DNA of 6,106 nt from Thermobaculum sp042408415 (lineage in GTDB: Bacteria; Chloroflexota; Chloroflexia; Thermobaculales; Thermobaculaceae). Under the pieces are notes generated by a model. That model did not search any database. It was given only the letters and a program-made list of their open reading frames with translations, and was not told the origin of the DNA. The stretch is from positions 1-6,106 of the forward strand of contig JBHORE010000033.1 of the NCBI GenBank assembly GCA_042408415.1, written 5' to 3'. Within the stretch, counting starts at the first letter, position 1. The number at the start of each line of letters is the position of its first letter. Positions 5,246-6,106 of this stretch are shown one piece after another. Position numbers and translations under genes: made by a program.

Positions 5246-6106
5246 ATGGCTACAGTAGCTGCTCGTAGTACAGTGGCTCGCCCGCGCAGGATCACACGTC
5301 GCAAGATTATGGATAACCTGGTAGGCTATCTTTTTATATCCCCGTGGATCATAGGCTTTTTCGGACTTACTGCCTATCCAATGCTCATGTCGCTCTACTA
5401 CAGTTTCACAGACTACAACGTCTTGCGTCCCCCTGTATGGATTGGGCTTGAGAACTACCGTGAGCTATTCTTCGAGGATGAGCGCTTCTTGGTGACTCTA
5501 TTCAACACTGCCTACTACGTGGCTTTCTCTGTCCCAATAGGATTAGTACTAGGGTTCTTGCTGGCGCTACTCCTTAACCAGAAGGTACCTGGAATGACGA
5601 TCTTTCGCACGCTGTACTATCTGCCTGTAGTCACGCCTGCCGTGGCCACGGCCGTGCTCTGGTTGTGGGTGCTGGAGCCCAACTTCGGGCTCCTCAACCG
5701 AGCGCTGGGGCTGCTGGGCTTGCCGGGCCCGCCCTGGCTTGCTAGCCCTTCTTGGTCCAAGCCTGCGCTCATCTTGGTGAGCTTGTGGGGTGTAGGTGGC
5801 TCCATGGTGATCTACCTGGCCGGATTGCAGGGGATACCTCAGCATCTATACGAAGCTGCCGCAATCGATGGGGCAGGTGCCTTGGCGAAGTTCTGGCACG
5901 TAACAGTGCCGATGATGAGCCCGGTGTTGTTCTTCAACCTCATAATAGGCCTTATTGGCGCCTTCCAGGAGTTCGTCTTGCCCTACGTCATGACGCGTGG
6001 GGGACCGGTCGACTCGACGATGTTCTACGTGCTGTACCTATGGCTGAACGCTTTTGACTACTTCCGTATGGGGTATGCTTCGGCTATGGCCTGGACGCTG
6101 TTCGTC
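5246..6106 (+). CDS. Carbohydrate ABC transporter permease, MalF/UgpA-like (runs off right edge)
   Basis: From the ATG at 5246 there are exactly 287 codons with no stop to the window edge. GAGGG lies 7 bases upstream. The basic N-terminus (ARPRRITRRK, 11-20) precedes a first membrane segment at about 27-48 with YLFISPWIIGF, and YYSFTDYNVL is typical of this permease group. Further membrane segments lie near 84-110, 122-142, 173-194 and 226-247, with another starting about 272. The EAA loop that contacts the ATPase is EAAAIDGAGALAKFWHVTVP at 203-222, with E203, A204, A205, G209 and P222 in the conserved places. Members are usually about 290-320 residues, so only the last few dozen are missing. 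It would form the membrane channel with a second permease, expected downstream, and receive substrate from the preceding lipoprotein. Confidence 0.94.
   Translation, partial: MATVAARSTVARPRRITRRKIMDNLVGYLFISPWIIGFFGLTAYPMLMSLYYSFTDYNVLRPPVWIGLENYRELFFEDERFLVTLFNTAYYVAFSVPIGLVLGFLLALLLNQKVPGMTIFRTLYYLPVVTPAVATAVLWLWVLEPNFGLLNRALGLLGLPGPPWLASPSWSKPALILVSLWGVGGSMVIYLAGLQGIPQHLYEAAAIDGAGALAKFWHVTVPMMSPVLFFNLIIGLIGAFQEFVLPYVMTRGGPVDSTMFYVLYLWLNAFDYFRMGYASAMAWTLFV

Noticed and set aside
5567..5845. Minus-strand frame opposite the permease gene
   Set aside because: It is antisense to the permease EAA-loop region, and its Gln/Arg/Pro-rich translation has no recognisable domain.

Overview
The window reads as a stretch of bacterial chromosome with well-formed Shine-Dalgarno sites and one near-consensus sigma-70-type promoter. 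The solute-binding protein carries a combined Tat/lipobox signal, and an assimilatory-nitrate-reductase-like gene lies close to an F420-reductase-family gene. This mix suits a free-living heterotroph of the Chloroflexota/Thermobaculum or actinobacterial kind. The lineage is an inference from gene style, not from a marker gene.

Layout from left to right. Positions 1-520 (minus) hold the N-terminal 173 residues of a molybdopterin oxidoreductase with an N-terminal [4Fe-4S] motif and a candidate Mo-ligand Cys; it resembles assimilatory nitrate reductase and runs off the left edge. A 244-base divergent spacer (521-764) follows, with mutually exclusive hairpins in the nitrate-reductase leader and a 13-bp palindrome. 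Positions 765-1315 (plus) hold a Rossmann-fold NADPH:F420-reductase-like gene whose frame is broken at a run of nine G. Converging on it is a minus-strand two-gene operon, a short NfeD protein (3509-2841) and a flotillin (2844-1348), joined by an ATGA stop/start overlap. The spacer 3510-3743 holds a good plus-strand promoter with candidate operators. The right end is a sugar-type ABC importer operon: a lipoprotein binding protein (3744-5198), a strong hairpin over its stop codon, and a MalF/UgpA-like permease (5246 to the right edge, incomplete).

The units look functionally separate: nitrate or other oxyanion reduction, a nucleotide-dependent reductase, membrane-domain scaffolding by NfeD plus flotillin, and carbohydrate-type import. 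The second permease and any glycosidase of the import operon would lie beyond the right edge; the rest of the reductase gene lies beyond the left edge.

I see no tRNA, rRNA, CRISPR, insertion sequence or clearly new system. The best leads for a second look are the G9 frameshift, the hairpin over the binding-protein stop codon, the operator-like repeats around the importer promoter, and the alternative hairpins in the nitrate-reductase leader.
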